Source: Mesorhizobium ventifaucium
GTDB taxonomy: Bacteria; Pseudomonadota; Alphaproteobacteria; Rhizobiales; Rhizobiaceae
Direction: 5' to 3'
NCBI RefSeq assembly: GCF_935822925.1
Contig: NZ_CAKXZS010000078.1
Span: 114,056-178,055 of the forward strand
Length of the DNA stretch: 64,000 nucleotides
How positions within the stretch are numbered: the first letter of the stretch is position 1; each line of letters opens with the position of its first letter. Position numbers and translations under genes: made by a program. Positions 15,447-23,623 of this stretch are shown here, piece by piece. Below the pieces are notes generated by a model, which had not been told where the DNA came from, made no database searches, and saw only the letters and a list, made by a program, of their open reading frames with translations.

Positions 15447-16363
15447 TGAACCAGTTCCGCTTTTCCCGCCGCCCCGACATTGGCGACAAGATCAGGGTTT
15501 CGTTCGAGTTCTTCCCGCCGAAGAGCGACGAGATGGAAGCAAGGCTGTGGGACACAGTTACCCGGCTGCAGCCGCTCAAGCCGAAATTCGTCTCCGTCAC
15601 CTATGGCGCCGGCGGCTCGACCCGCGAGCGCACGGCGCGCACGGTCAAGCGCATCCTCAAAGAAACGGCGCTGACGCCGGCGGCGCACATGACGTGCGTC
15701 AATGCGGCGCGTCACGAGGTCGATGAAGTCATTCAGGAATTCGCCGACATGGGTGTCACCCGCTTCGTCGCCCTGCGCGGCGATCCGGCCGAGGGCGTGG
15801 GCGCCGCCTACCGTCCGCATCCGGACGGCTATGCCAATGGCGCCGAACTGGTGGGGGCGCTGAAAGGTGTCGGCGATTTCGACATCTCGGTCTCCGCCTA
15901 TCCGGAAAAGCATCCGGAGAGCCCGGATTTCGCCACCGATATCGACATGCTGAAGCGCAAGGTCGACAATGGCGCGACGCGGGCGATCACCCAGTTCTTC
16001 TTCGACAATGACCTCTACGAGCGCTATGTCGAGCGGGCGCGGCGGGCGGGCATCTATATACCGATCGTGCCAGGCATATTGCCGGTCCACAATTTTACCC
16101 AGGTTGCCAATTTCTCGTCGCGTTGCGGCGCGCTGGTGCCGGCGTGGCTGGCCGAACGCTTCGATGGGCTGCAGACGGACCCGCAGACGCATGCGCTGGT
16201 GGCGTCCGCGGTGGCGGCCGAGCAGGTGCTGGACCTTGTCGAGCGCGGCGTCGGCGATTTTCATTTCTACACCATGAACCGGGCCGATCTGGTCTTCGCC
16301 GTCTGTCACATGATCGGCATCCGCTCGCATGAGGCTGAAGCCGCGGGTTCCGCCGCGGCGTAA
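15446..16363 (+). CDS. metF: 5,10-methylenetetrahydrofolate reductase
   Basis: This FAD-dependent TIM-barrel enzyme of 305 residues reduces 5,10-methylene-THF to 5-methyl-THF for methionine synthesis. Family motifs: SFEFFPPKSDEME with the catalytic glutamate, FVSVTYGAGGSTRERT, AHMTCVNAARHEV, FVALRGDPAEG, VSAYPEKHPESP and ITQFFFDND. It is the second gene of an operon with the ArsR-methyltransferase and is followed by a clear terminator. A methionine synthase gene does not follow in this window. Regulation by the upstream fusion protein is likely given the genetic coupling. Confidence 0.95.
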   Translation: MNQFRFSRRPDIGDKIRVSFEFFPPKSDEMEARLWDTVTRLQPLKPKFVSVTYGAGGSTRERTARTVKRILKETALTPAAHMTCVNAARHEVDEVIQEFADMGVTRFVALRGDPAEGVGAAYRPHPDGYANGAELVGALKGVGDFDISVSAYPEKHPESPDFATDIDMLKRKVDNGATRAITQFFFDNDLYERYVERARRAGIYIPIVPGILPVHNFTQVANFSSRCGALVPAWLAERFDGLQTDPQTHALVASAVAAEQVLDLVERGVGDFHFYTMNRADLVFAVCHMIGIRSHEAEAAGSAAA

Positions 16364-16385
16364 GTCCCCGTCAAATCTGGGATGC

Positions 16386-16414
16386 AAAAAGGCCGGGTAA
16401 AAACCCGGCCTTTT
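16386..16414 (+). terminator. Rho-independent terminator, bidirectional
   Basis: A perfect stem GGCCGGGT/ACCCGGCC with a short A-rich loop is followed by TTTT on the plus strand and TTTTT on the minus strand. It ends the metF operon and, read the other way, the 28-residue membrane-protein gene at 16459-16545. Confidence 0.9.
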
Positions 16415-16458
16415 CAATGACTTGGACTATTTTGTGCTGCTTCCGTTGCTTGGCGGGT

Positions 16459-16545
16459 CTACGGAAGAACGCCCATAATCAGCGCCCCGATGAATGCAAA
16501 CGCAGCACAAATCATCAATGCGTTGATTGGCCTCGTGAGTCCCAT
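16459..16545 (-). CDS. Small single-span membrane protein (28 residues)
   Basis: This short gene is easily missed. The peptide begins MGLTRPINALM and continues as one hydrophobic helix (ICAAFAFIGALIMGVLP), with the basic Arg5 before it, so it should sit in the inner membrane with its N-terminus in the cytoplasm. Support for its reality: a consensus AGGAGG (16553-16558 on the complementary strand) exactly 7 nt before the ATG, a promoter-like TTGCCT-16-TAGACT just upstream, and a bidirectional terminator downstream. Function is unknown. A longer 65-residue frame upstream lacks a ribosome site and is less likely. Confidence 0.6.
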   Translation of the reverse strand: MGLTRPINALMICAAFAFIGALIMGVLP

Positions 16546-16577
16546 GTCATAGCCTCCTCTTAAAGAGCTATGGCCAG

Positions 16578-16605
16578 AGTCTAGGGGCATTTCTGCCACA
16601 GGCAA
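16578..16605 (-). promoter_or_regulatory. Candidate promoter for the 28-residue membrane protein
   Basis: On the minus strand TTGCCT (16605-16600) is followed after 16 bp by TAGACT (16583-16578), leaving a leader of about 30 nt that contains the AGGAGG ribosome site. Confidence 0.4.
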
Positions 16606-16890
16606 GCGGAAACTATGCTGCAATGCGTCGACATTATGGAATTTACGACAGGCCATTTGCCGTTAGGCATTGAAAATCTTCGGCAAAATCCCGCTTCGGG
16701 CCTGTGCACAAAATGTGACGGAGCTGGGGCAAGGATGGATATGGCAGCGCTACCGCCGCCGAAAGTCGGAATTGATTTTCGCGTCGGTGCGAAGATTCGA
16801 ACGCGTTGGAGCGTCGTTTGCGCGTTGGATTGGATGCGAAGCTCTCAAGCCTGTCGCACCTGGGAGGCGACGCGCCTGGGGTTGTTGTTC
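16606..16890. other. Intergenic stretch with decayed repeat
   Basis: No gene is supported here. Around 16758-16790 lies a degenerate copy of the CCGAAAATCG/CGATTTTCGG hairpin that is intact at 62778-62801. The remainder shows nothing recognisable. Confidence 0.45.
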
Positions 16891-16967
16891 TGATGCATGT
16901 CGTTGTCCAAAACCGCTACGCACCCTCGGTTCAAGCCCGAGGGCGTGCTTTTGGCCGACATGCATCA
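16891..16967. repeat. Intergenic repeat type A, second-hairpin half copy
   Basis: Arms TGATGCATGTCG (16891-16902) and CGACATGCATCA (16956-16967) enclose a nested CCAAAA/TTTTGG stem and a CCCTCG/CGAGGG stem. The outer arm contains the TGA stop codon of the DMT transporter gene, so the repeat forms the 3' end of that gene and could act as its terminator or mRNA-end hairpin. Confidence 0.8.
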
Positions 16968-17882
16968 GCGACGGCCGAACAGGCGGCCGTCGATGGTGAC
17001 GAGGCCGAGCGCGATCAGCGCCATGCCGCCGAGTTCGAACGATTCGAGCCGTTCACCCAGGAACAGAAAGCCGAGCAGGATCGCACTGGCCGGCACGATG
17101 AGCGTGACCAGCGAGGCGTTGGTGGCGCCGGCCGAGGCGACAAGGTTGAAATAGAGGATGTAGGCGAAGGCGGTGGACAGCAGGGCCAGCGCAAACACCG
17201 CTGCCCAGACCGGCGGTGAGGCCGAAAACAGGTTGGCAGTGCCGTGGCTAAGCAGCACGACCGGGATCATGATGATGGTCGAGGCAGTCAATTGTCCAGT
17301 GGCGATGACCGGGGACGGCACGCCCTTGAAGCGTCGGGCGATCATCAGGGCCACCGCATAGGACAGCGAGGCGCCGACCAGCGCGAATTTCGCCCAGACC
17401 GGACCGCCCAGCCCGGCAAGCAGGCCCGGACCGATCATCACCGCCGTGCCGACGATGCCGAGCGCGATCCCGGCAAGCTTGTTCCAGGAGAGCTTTTCGT
17501 CTGATGTCAGCGCGTTGGCGAGGATCAACGTCCAGAACGGCGTCGTCGAATTGAGCACCGAGGCGACACCGGCGCCAAGCTCGGTCTGGCCGGCGAAGAT
17601 CAGCGAGAACGGAATGACGTTGTTGACGAGCGCCAGCAGAAAGAACAGGGCGGCATGCGGCAAGGCGAGGCGGAAGGAGAGCCCGCGCAGGCCGAGATAG
17701 AGATGCAGCGCCAGCGCCGCGATGGCGACGCGAAACAGCACCAGCACCAGCGGCGGAATCTCGGCAACCGCGATGCGGGCAAAGAAGAACGAGCCACCCC
17801 AGATCGCACCGAGCAGCAGAAGCTGTGCCCAGTCTTTCAGGGCCATGGGTCCGCGCATTGCCGTCGTCGTTGTGATCGCCAT
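16965..17882 (-). CDS. DMT-superfamily permease (two EamA domains)
   Basis: This inner-membrane transporter of about 305 residues has ten predicted transmembrane segments arranged as two EamA repeats: WGGSFFFARIAVAEIPPLVL in the first and an internal LVGASLSYAVALMIARR start of the second. DMT proteins export metabolites such as amino acids or drugs; the substrate cannot be predicted. I chose the ATG at 17882 because GGGAGG lies 7 nt upstream; a start at 17897 would overlap that ribosome site. The stop lies within a palindromic repeat. It is divergent from the PLP decarboxylase gene. Confidence 0.9.
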   Translation of the reverse strand: MAITTTTAMRGPMALKDWAQLLLLGAIWGGSFFFARIAVAEIPPLVLVLFRVAIAALALHLYLGLRGLSFRLALPHAALFFLLALVNNVIPFSLIFAGQTELGAGVASVLNSTTPFWTLILANALTSDEKLSWNKLAGIALGIVGTAVMIGPGLLAGLGGPVWAKFALVGASLSYAVALMIARRFKGVPSPVIATGQLTASTIIMIPVVLLSHGTANLFSASPPVWAAVFALALLSTAFAYILYFNLVASAGATNASLVTLIVPASAILLGFLFLGERLESFELGGMALIALGLVTIDGRLFGRR

Positions 17883-18099
17883 GGATTGTCCTCCCATATG
17901 GCTCTGAATGCCAAGTCAATCAGGCGTCTGTTCAGGCCATATCCTGTTTGATGGCAAGGGCCACCCGAAACCAGATCAGTGGGCTAGCATTCCATCATCT
18001 GCCGTAGCGCCGCAGCGTCAGGGGTGCGAGACACAGAATTGTTTTCATTCCCGCATAGGTTGGATTAATTGTGCGCAGTCTAAGCCAAGGGATTCGTCC

Positions 18100-19320
18100 A
18101 TGCAGCAATTCGAAAATGCGCGCGAAGCGGCGCTGGCGCTTCGCCCGGACGATCCGATCTATTGCTTCCGCCCGCAGGTGCTGAAGGCGGACGCCAGGCA
18201 GTTCATGGGCATGTTTCCCGGCAGGACCGCCTATGCGGTCAAGACCAACGGCGAGCAAATCGTGCTGAAGGCGCTCGTCGAGGCCGGCGTCGGCGCTTTC
18301 GACGTGGCCTCGCCCGGCGAATTCGCCGCCGTGCGCGCGGTCTCGCCGGACGCCGAGATGCTCTACATGCATCCGGTCAAGGCCCAGTCGGACATCAAGC
18401 TGGCGCTGGAGAAATATGGCATCCGCGTCATCTCGCTCGACCATGAGGACGAGATCACCAAGCTGACCCGCGTGGTGCGGGCGCTGGACATCGATCCGGG
18501 TGCGATCACCGTGTTCGTGCGCATCCAGACCAAAGGATCGGCCGCCTACGAACTGTCGAAGAAATTCGGCGCCGGGCCGGCCAATGCGGTCGAGCTGGCC
18601 GAACGGCTGAACCGGACCGGCTACAAGGTCGGCCTATGCTTCCATGTCGGCAGCCAGATCGAGGATCCCGACACCTATGAACGGGCGCTGGCCTCGGCCG
18701 ACTGGGTGCGCAACCGCGTCAGCTTCGACATTGCCGGGCTCGACGTCGGCGGCGGTTTTCCCGCCGAATACGGCCATGATCCCAACCGCAAGCAGATCGA
18801 GATGCCGTCGCTCGGCCAGATCATGTCGCGGCTGTCGGGCGATCTGAAGGAATACCAGTTCGACCAGATGCCGCTGGTGGCGGAGCCGGGCAGGGTGATC
18901 GTGGCGCGCTGCCTGTCGCTGATCGTTCGCGTGCTGCTGCGCAAGGGCAAGCGTCTCTACATCAATGACGGCATCTGGGCGTCGCTGTCGGATTCATGGA
19001 CCGGCAAGATCACGCTGCCGGCGCGCTTCATTCCAGACCCGGCGATCCGCTCGCGCAACGGCGAGGAGAAGAACATCATGCCGTTCAAGGTGTGCGGCGC
19101 AACCTGCGATTCCGTCGACATCCTGTCGCGGCCGTTCTGGCTGCCGGAAACGGTCGATACCGGCGACTGGATCGAGATCGGCCATATCGGCGCCTATTCG
19201 CTGTCGCTGAGGACACGGTTCAACGGCTTCTACCCCGACACGTTCGTCGAGGTGACGACGCCGTTCGATGAGGGCGATGCGCCGCAGGGGTTCGCCAGCC
19301 TGGAGACGATGGCGGATTAG
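18100..19320 (+). CDS. Type III PLP-dependent decarboxylase (Orn/DAP/Arg decarboxylase family 2)
   Basis: This 406-residue enzyme has an alanine-racemase-like TIM barrel (about 25-275) and a C-terminal beta domain. The PLP lysine lies in TAYAVKTNGE, the phosphate-binding GG in LDVGGGFPAEYG, the EPGR motif in VAEPGRVIVA and the partner-site cysteine in CGATCDSVDIL. These are the marks of ornithine/lysine decarboxylases, so a role in putrescine or cadaverine formation is likely. The ATG at 18100 is preceded by AAGG; the frame is open for 64 codons upstream but lacks homology there. A heptamer repeat array starts 8 bp after the stop. Confidence 0.87.
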   Translation: MQQFENAREAALALRPDDPIYCFRPQVLKADARQFMGMFPGRTAYAVKTNGEQIVLKALVEAGVGAFDVASPGEFAAVRAVSPDAEMLYMHPVKAQSDIKLALEKYGIRVISLDHEDEITKLTRVVRALDIDPGAITVFVRIQTKGSAAYELSKKFGAGPANAVELAERLNRTGYKVGLCFHVGSQIEDPDTYERALASADWVRNRVSFDIAGLDVGGGFPAEYGHDPNRKQIEMPSLGQIMSRLSGDLKEYQFDQMPLVAEPGRVIVARCLSLIVRVLLRKGKRLYINDGIWASLSDSWTGKITLPARFIPDPAIRSRNGEEKNIMPFKVCGATCDSVDILSRPFWLPETVDTGDWIEIGHIGAYSLSLRTRFNGFYPDTFVEVTTPFDEGDAPQGFASLETMAD

Positions 19321-19326
19321 AGGATG

Positions 19327-19452
<126 letters not shown>

Positions 19453-19454
19453 CG

Positions 19455-20186
19455 TTAAGCGACGCCGCCGCTGGCCTGAATGTTTTCGCCGGTCAGCCAG
19501 CGGGCCCCGTCGGAGGCGAGGAAAACCACGACATCGGCGACGTCGCGCGGCGCTCCGATCCTGCCGAAGGGCGACATGCCGGCAGCCACAGCCCGGTCCC
19601 GCTCCGGAAGCAAGTCGGTGTCGGTAAAGCCTGGCGAAAGCGCATTCACGGTGACGCCGCGCGGCCCGAGTTCGCGCGAGAGGACGCGGACGAACTGCTC
19701 GACAGCTCCTTTGCTGCCGAGATAAAGGGCGGTCTGGGTGAAGAACATCTTGGTTCCACCGGTGGAAACCGCGATGATACGGCCACCGTCGCGCACGCAG
19801 CGCGCCGCTTCCTGAAGCGTGAAGAAGGTGCCTTTGGCATTGGCGCCGAAGACGTGGTCGAAGTCGGCTTCGGTGGCCTCAACGAACGGCTTTATGACGG
19901 CGACCCCGACATTGGCGACAACGATGTCAATCGCCCCCATCTGCTTCTCGGTTTCGTCGAACAGCCGGCGAATGTCGGAAACGCTGGAGATATCGGCGAG
20001 AATGGCGACGGCCTTGCCGCCATTCTCGCGGATGGCAGCAACAGCTTCCTGGGCGGCTTTCTCGTTGCCGACATAGTTGACGACCACGGCCGCCCCGTGT
20101 GTCGCGAGCCCCTCGGCGATGGCGCGTCCGATGCCGCGCGAACTGCCCGTCACGAGCGCGATTTTGCCTTCAAGCGAACGATATAT
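19455..20186 (-). CDS. Short-chain dehydrogenase/reductase (SDR) with uncertain start codon
   Basis: This classical NAD(P)-dependent SDR shows TGSSRGIG for cofactor binding, NVG-type AXVG segment VANVGVAV, catalytic serine in IAVSTGGT, YLGSK (Y-x-x-x-K) and a C-terminal WLTGENIQASGGVA. The first start codon available is GTG at 20153, but that would remove strand beta-1 (RSLEGKIALV), which is clearly encoded upstream. At 20186-20184 the expected start position reads ATA, 5 nt after AAAGGGA; an in-frame stop lies just upstream. So either ATA is used, translation is weak from the GTG, or the gene is decaying. It is divergent from a LysR gene that probably controls it. Substrate unknown. Confidence 0.75.
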   Translation of the reverse strand: MYRSLEGKIALVTGSSRGIGRAIAEGLATHGAAVVVNYVGNEKAAQEAVAAIRENGGKAVAILADISSVSDIRRLFDETEKQMGAIDIVVANVGVAVIKPFVEATEADFDHVFGANAKGTFFTLQEAARCVRDGGRIIAVSTGGTKMFFTQTALYLGSKGAVEQFVRVLSRELGPRGVTVNALSPGFTDTDLLPERDRAVAAGMSPFGRIGAPRDVADVVVFLASDGARWLTGENIQASGGVA

Positions 20187-20313
20187 AGCTGTCCCTTTCT
20201 TGTCTGGCTACGCCGTTTCAAATCAACCGGCGGTTCCATGTCGAAGTTAGGGCCATGCTATTGCTCAGATAATAGCCTATGATCGAACAGGCTTGTTAAG
20301 TCTGGGGTACATA

Positions 20314-21207
20314 ATGCGCGGGGCCGAGTTTTCCGAGCTGAAGGCGTTCCCGACGATCGTCGAGGAAGGCAACTTTGTCCGTGCCGCGGCCAGGCTCAGG
20401 GTTTCGCCGCCGGCGCTTAGCCAGACGATACGCGTGCTGGAAGAACGTGTCGGTGTCCGGCTGCTCAACCGCACGACCCGCAGCGTGTCGCCGACCGCAG
20501 CAGGCGAAACGCTGTTTGCCCGCCTCGCACCGGCATTCAATGAACTCGAAGAGGCTGTCGCCGACGCGCATGCATCACGCGATCGACCGGCAGGCTCGCT
20601 GCGCATCAATGTTCCACGCATCGCCGCCATGCGGTTCATCGTGCCCATGCTCGGCGATTTCCGCCGCGCCTATCCCGACCTTGCCCTCACCATAATCGTC
20701 GACGACACGCTGACCGATATTGTCGAGGGACGATTCGATGCCGGAATCAGGCTTGGTGAGCGGCTGCATAAGGACATGGTGGCGGTGAAACTCAGTGACG
20801 AGCTGGAGATGGCTGCGGTAGCGGCGCCCAGCTATCTCGAGCATCACCCCATACCCCGCCACCCTGCCGACCTGCATCATCACCAATGCATCAATTTCCA
20901 ATGGCCCGGTGGCGGCAACATCTATCGATGGGAGTTCGCGCGAGGCCAGCGCGCTTTCGAGATAGCCGTGAACGGCGGTCTGACGGTCAACGACACGGAA
21001 CTGATGATCAGGGCGGCCCTCGATGGGATCGGCGTGGCTTACATGCTGGATTACCAGGTTCGGCCGTGGATCGAAACCGGCAAGCTCATCCGTTTTCTCG
21101 AAGCCTGGTCGCCCAGATTTCCGGGCTTTTACCTATATCATACGAGCTCCCGGCAGGTTCCGCCGGCCTTGCGTGTGTTTATCGACTTCCTGCTTGCCAG
21201 GCGGTGA
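20314..21207 (+). CDS. LysR-family transcriptional regulator
   Basis: This LysR-type regulator of 297 residues has an N-terminal winged HTH (ELKAFPTIVEEGNFVRAAARL, with VSPPALSQTIRVLEERVGVRLLNRTTRSV split over residues 34-63) and a C-terminal periplasmic-binding-like effector domain (about 90-295). The subgroup with SLRINVPR, DAGIRLGERL and FYLYHTSSRQVPPALRVFIDF is the AaeR/DmlR-like group. It is transcribed away from the SDR gene across 160 bp, the normal arrangement for a LysR controlling its neighbour. The ATG at 20314 is preferred over an upstream ATG at 20293 by family alignment. A heptamer array follows 6 bp after its stop. Confidence 0.9.
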   Translation: MRGAEFSELKAFPTIVEEGNFVRAAARLRVSPPALSQTIRVLEERVGVRLLNRTTRSVSPTAAGETLFARLAPAFNELEEAVADAHASRDRPAGSLRINVPRIAAMRFIVPMLGDFRRAYPDLALTIIVDDTLTDIVEGRFDAGIRLGERLHKDMVAVKLSDELEMAAVAAPSYLEHHPIPRHPADLHHHQCINFQWPGGGNIYRWEFARGQRAFEIAVNGGLTVNDTELMIRAALDGIGVAYMLDYQVRPWIETGKLIRFLEAWSPRFPGFYLYHTSSRQVPPALRVFIDFLLARR

Positions 21208-21212
21208 AGTGG

Positions 21213-21349
21213 TGAATAGTGAATGGTGAATAGTGAATAGTCAGTAGTCAGTAGTCAGTAGTCAGTAGTCAGTAGTCAGTAGTCAGTAGTCAGTAGTCAG
21301 TAGTCAGTAGTCAGTAGTGAATATCTGATTCCATTCACCATTCACTATC
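21213..21349. repeat. Heptanucleotide array 2 (mosaic TGAATAG/TCAGTAG) with inverted arm
   Basis: Four TGAATAG-type units (21213-21240, one reading TGAATGG) run without phase break into eleven perfect TCAGTAG units (21241-21317), then one TGAATAT, then an inverted arm containing CCATTCACCATTCACTATCC up to 21350. The inverted arm is coding: it supplies the last codons and stop of the lytic transglycosylase gene on the minus strand. Same design as array 1 but with a different unit expanded. Confidence 0.9.
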
Positions 21350-22528
21350 CTGCAGCTTCCCCAAAAGCTCCGGTGTCGGCCAGCCGTCGACCGGCAGGCC
21401 TAGCCGCATCTGCTCCTTGCGGATCGCCTCGCGGGTGTTGGTGCCCAGGATGCCGTCGACTGTTCCCACGTCATAGCCTCTGGCCTCGAGCTTTGTCTGC
21501 AATGCCCTCATCTGGTCGCCGTTGAGGCCGGGTTCGGGATTGCGTGGGTCGAATTGCGGCGCACCCGCCAGCCGCGCGGCGAGATTTGCCGCGGTCAGCG
21601 CATAGGTGAAGGACTGGTTCCATTCGAGGTAGACGTCGAAATTGTCGTAGACCAGGAAGGCCGGCCCCTTGCGGCCCATAGGCAGTGCGAGGCCTGCCTT
21701 CAGGCCGTTGTCGACAAACGGCGTGCCGTTCGGGTTGGTGACACCCCACTGAGCCCATTGCGTCAGCGGCAGCTTGTTGGTGCGGCCTGTCTGGTCCCAT
21801 GGCAAGTCGTCGGGCACGCGGACTTCCTCGATCCAGGGCTGGTCGCGTTTCCAGCGGCGCGACATGATCTTGTTGGCCGTGGTCATGATCACATCAGGCG
21901 CGCTGCCGCGCAGGTCGATCACTTCGTCGCCGTCGCCGTCAACGCCTTGGCCGAGATAGTCGGAAGGCAGCATCTGCGTCTGGCCGATTTCGCCCGCCCA
22001 GGCGCCGGTGACGTCGGCCGGGACTACGCCGCGATCGATCAACGTCAACAATGGCACGATCTGGGGCCGGAAGAGCTGCGGGCGACGACAGTCGTGAGAG
22101 AGCGTGACCAATGCGTTCAGCGTTTGGAAATCGCCCTGCACGGCGCCGAAATCGGTTTCCAGCGCCCAGAAGGCGGCAATGACCGGGGCCTGAATGCCGA
22201 ATTCGCGATCGGCGCGGGCAAACACGTCGGCATATTTCTTTAAGATGACCGCGCCCTGCTTCAGCCGATAGGCCGATATCATGCGGTTCGAAAACTCGAT
22301 GAAGGTCTGGGTAAAGACGCCTTGGGCGCGATCGCGCGCCAGCACCTTTCCATCGAGAGCGGCGGTTTCCAGCGCCTCAAGTCCGGCAGTGCCGACGCCG
22401 GCGTTCTTCGCCTCGGCCGCAACGCCCTGCTTCCATGCCTCGAAATCGCCGCCGCATTGCTGTGCCACCGCCGGCGCCGCCGTGGCGGCCAGAAACAGCG
22501 CCGCGAGAATTTCCAAGCGCAATCGCAT
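21335..22528 (-). CDS. Lytic murein transglycosylase, MltB-like, with C-terminal peptidoglycan-binding domain
   Basis: This 397-residue exported enzyme cleaves the MurNAc-GlcNAc bond to 1,6-anhydro ends. After a signal peptide (through APAVAQ) comes an SLT_2/MltB domain with the catalytic glutamate in FWALETDFGAVQG and the conserved GEIGQTQMLPSDYL. A PG_binding_1 domain lies at the end (DQMRALQTKLEARGYDVGTV, NTREAIRKEQ). GGGAGG 6 nt before the ATG at 22528 decides the start. The last residues DSEW and the stop codon are encoded by the arm of heptamer array 2, so the native C-terminus was probably replaced. Confidence 0.9.
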   Translation of the reverse strand: MRLRLEILAALFLAATAAPAVAQQCGGDFEAWKQGVAAEAKNAGVGTAGLEALETAALDGKVLARDRAQGVFTQTFIEFSNRMISAYRLKQGAVILKKYADVFARADREFGIQAPVIAAFWALETDFGAVQGDFQTLNALVTLSHDCRRPQLFRPQIVPLLTLIDRGVVPADVTGAWAGEIGQTQMLPSDYLGQGVDGDGDEVIDLRGSAPDVIMTTANKIMSRRWKRDQPWIEEVRVPDDLPWDQTGRTNKLPLTQWAQWGVTNPNGTPFVDNGLKAGLALPMGRKGPAFLVYDNFDVYLEWNQSFTYALTAANLAARLAGAPQFDPRNPEPGLNGDQMRALQTKLEARGYDVGTVDGILGTNTREAIRKEQMRLGLPVDGWPTPELLGKLQDSEW

Positions 22529-22608
22529 CGCCATCCTCCCGAGAAGATTACCGGCGGTTGCAGGTGTCCTTCATTGGCTGTGTCGAAAAGCAGGCTGCAG
22601 GCGCGCTG

Positions 22609-23400
22609 TCAACGGGTGTTCTGCCGCAGCCACTTGTTCCAGGCGGCTTCCGTGCCGTTGAACACGTTGATATCGGCCTTCCCTGAGATGCCCGGCACAA
22701 TACCGGTTCCGGTGTACTGCCAGAAGGTGAACGGGTGGCTGCCGTATCTCTTGCGCGGGTGGCCGGCCACCGAACGCAGCCAGTAGGGATAGCCGCGGAA
22801 GGCCGATAGGCCGTTTTCGTCGAAGAAATCGATCGAGGTGTAGATGATCGGTTTCTTGCCATAGTGCTTTTCGACGATTTCGAGGAAAGTGCTCATCTCG
22901 CTGCGCACCGTGGCCGCATTGGGGCGCAGCTTGCAGGTCGGCGATTGCGGGTTCCATTCCATGTCGAGAACCGGCGGCATTGCCGACCGGTCTCTGGGCA
23001 CGTTCTGGATGAACCAGCGCGCCTGCGTCGCGGCCGGCGTGCAAAAATAGTAGAAATGATAGGCGGCGCGCGGGATTCCGGCCGCTTTCGTGCGGCTCCA
23101 ATGCTCGTTGAAATATGGGTCGAAGCGATCGCCACCTTCCGTCGCCTTGATGAAAACGAAGGAAATGCCGCTGGCCCTGGCCGCCGGCCAATCGACCGAG
23201 GTCTGGTATTTGGAGACGTCGGTGCCATGAACGGCATAGCTCCACGGCGCGCCGCTGTCCCACTCATGCGGGTCGGAGTCGTCAAAACGGGGTGCACGCA
23301 CCGCAACGCTCGGGGCGCCCGGCAGCGACGGCGCAAGATCGTCGACGGTCGAGCAGGCGCCCAGCAGCGTCAGCATGATGAAAGCCGCGAAACGGCGCAT
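22609..23400 (-). CDS. Glycoside hydrolase family 25 lysozyme-like lipoprotein
   Basis: This 263-residue protein has a lipoprotein signal (TLLGAC, Cys16) and a GH25 beta/alpha barrel: HGTDVSKYQTSVDWPAAR at the first strand, FVFIKATEGG, AYHFYYF, the acidic pair in PPVLDMEWNP, and a late FWQYTGTG. GH25 enzymes are N-acetylmuramidases. Length and motifs are complete. AGGAG lies 5 nt before the ATG at 23400; a longer frame exists upstream but begins before the ribosome site. It follows the MltB-like gene on the same strand, so the two may act together in wall turnover. Confidence 0.9.
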   Translation of the reverse strand: MRRFAAFIMLTLLGACSTVDDLAPSLPGAPSVAVRAPRFDDSDPHEWDSGAPWSYAVHGTDVSKYQTSVDWPAARASGISFVFIKATEGGDRFDPYFNEHWSRTKAAGIPRAAYHFYYFCTPAATQARWFIQNVPRDRSAMPPVLDMEWNPQSPTCKLRPNAATVRSEMSTFLEIVEKHYGKKPIIYTSIDFFDENGLSAFRGYPYWLRSVAGHPRKRYGSHPFTFWQYTGTGIVPGISGKADINVFNGTEAAWNKWLRQNTR

Positions 23401-23623
23401 CGCTACTCCTGAACCGGTTTCAGCCGGCCGCTGATGGGTTGTTGCTGCAGGTGGTCCCTCGACCGTGCCCCCAAGCGATCGCCCCACAGGACCGCTCTCC
23501 TATCCCTGGTGATCGCTGATCATGGTTGATATTCCGTTGACAGCGCTCGACCAGAATCGCGATTTTGCCGAAGCAATGACGGCAAATCGATGACATAGAT
23601 GAGCGTCCCGAGGGAGTCGGAAA

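Noticed and set aside
17898..18099. A speF-type leader RNA before the PLP decarboxylase
   Set aside because: The gap is about 200 bp, shorter than the speF motif, and I could not see its conserved core.
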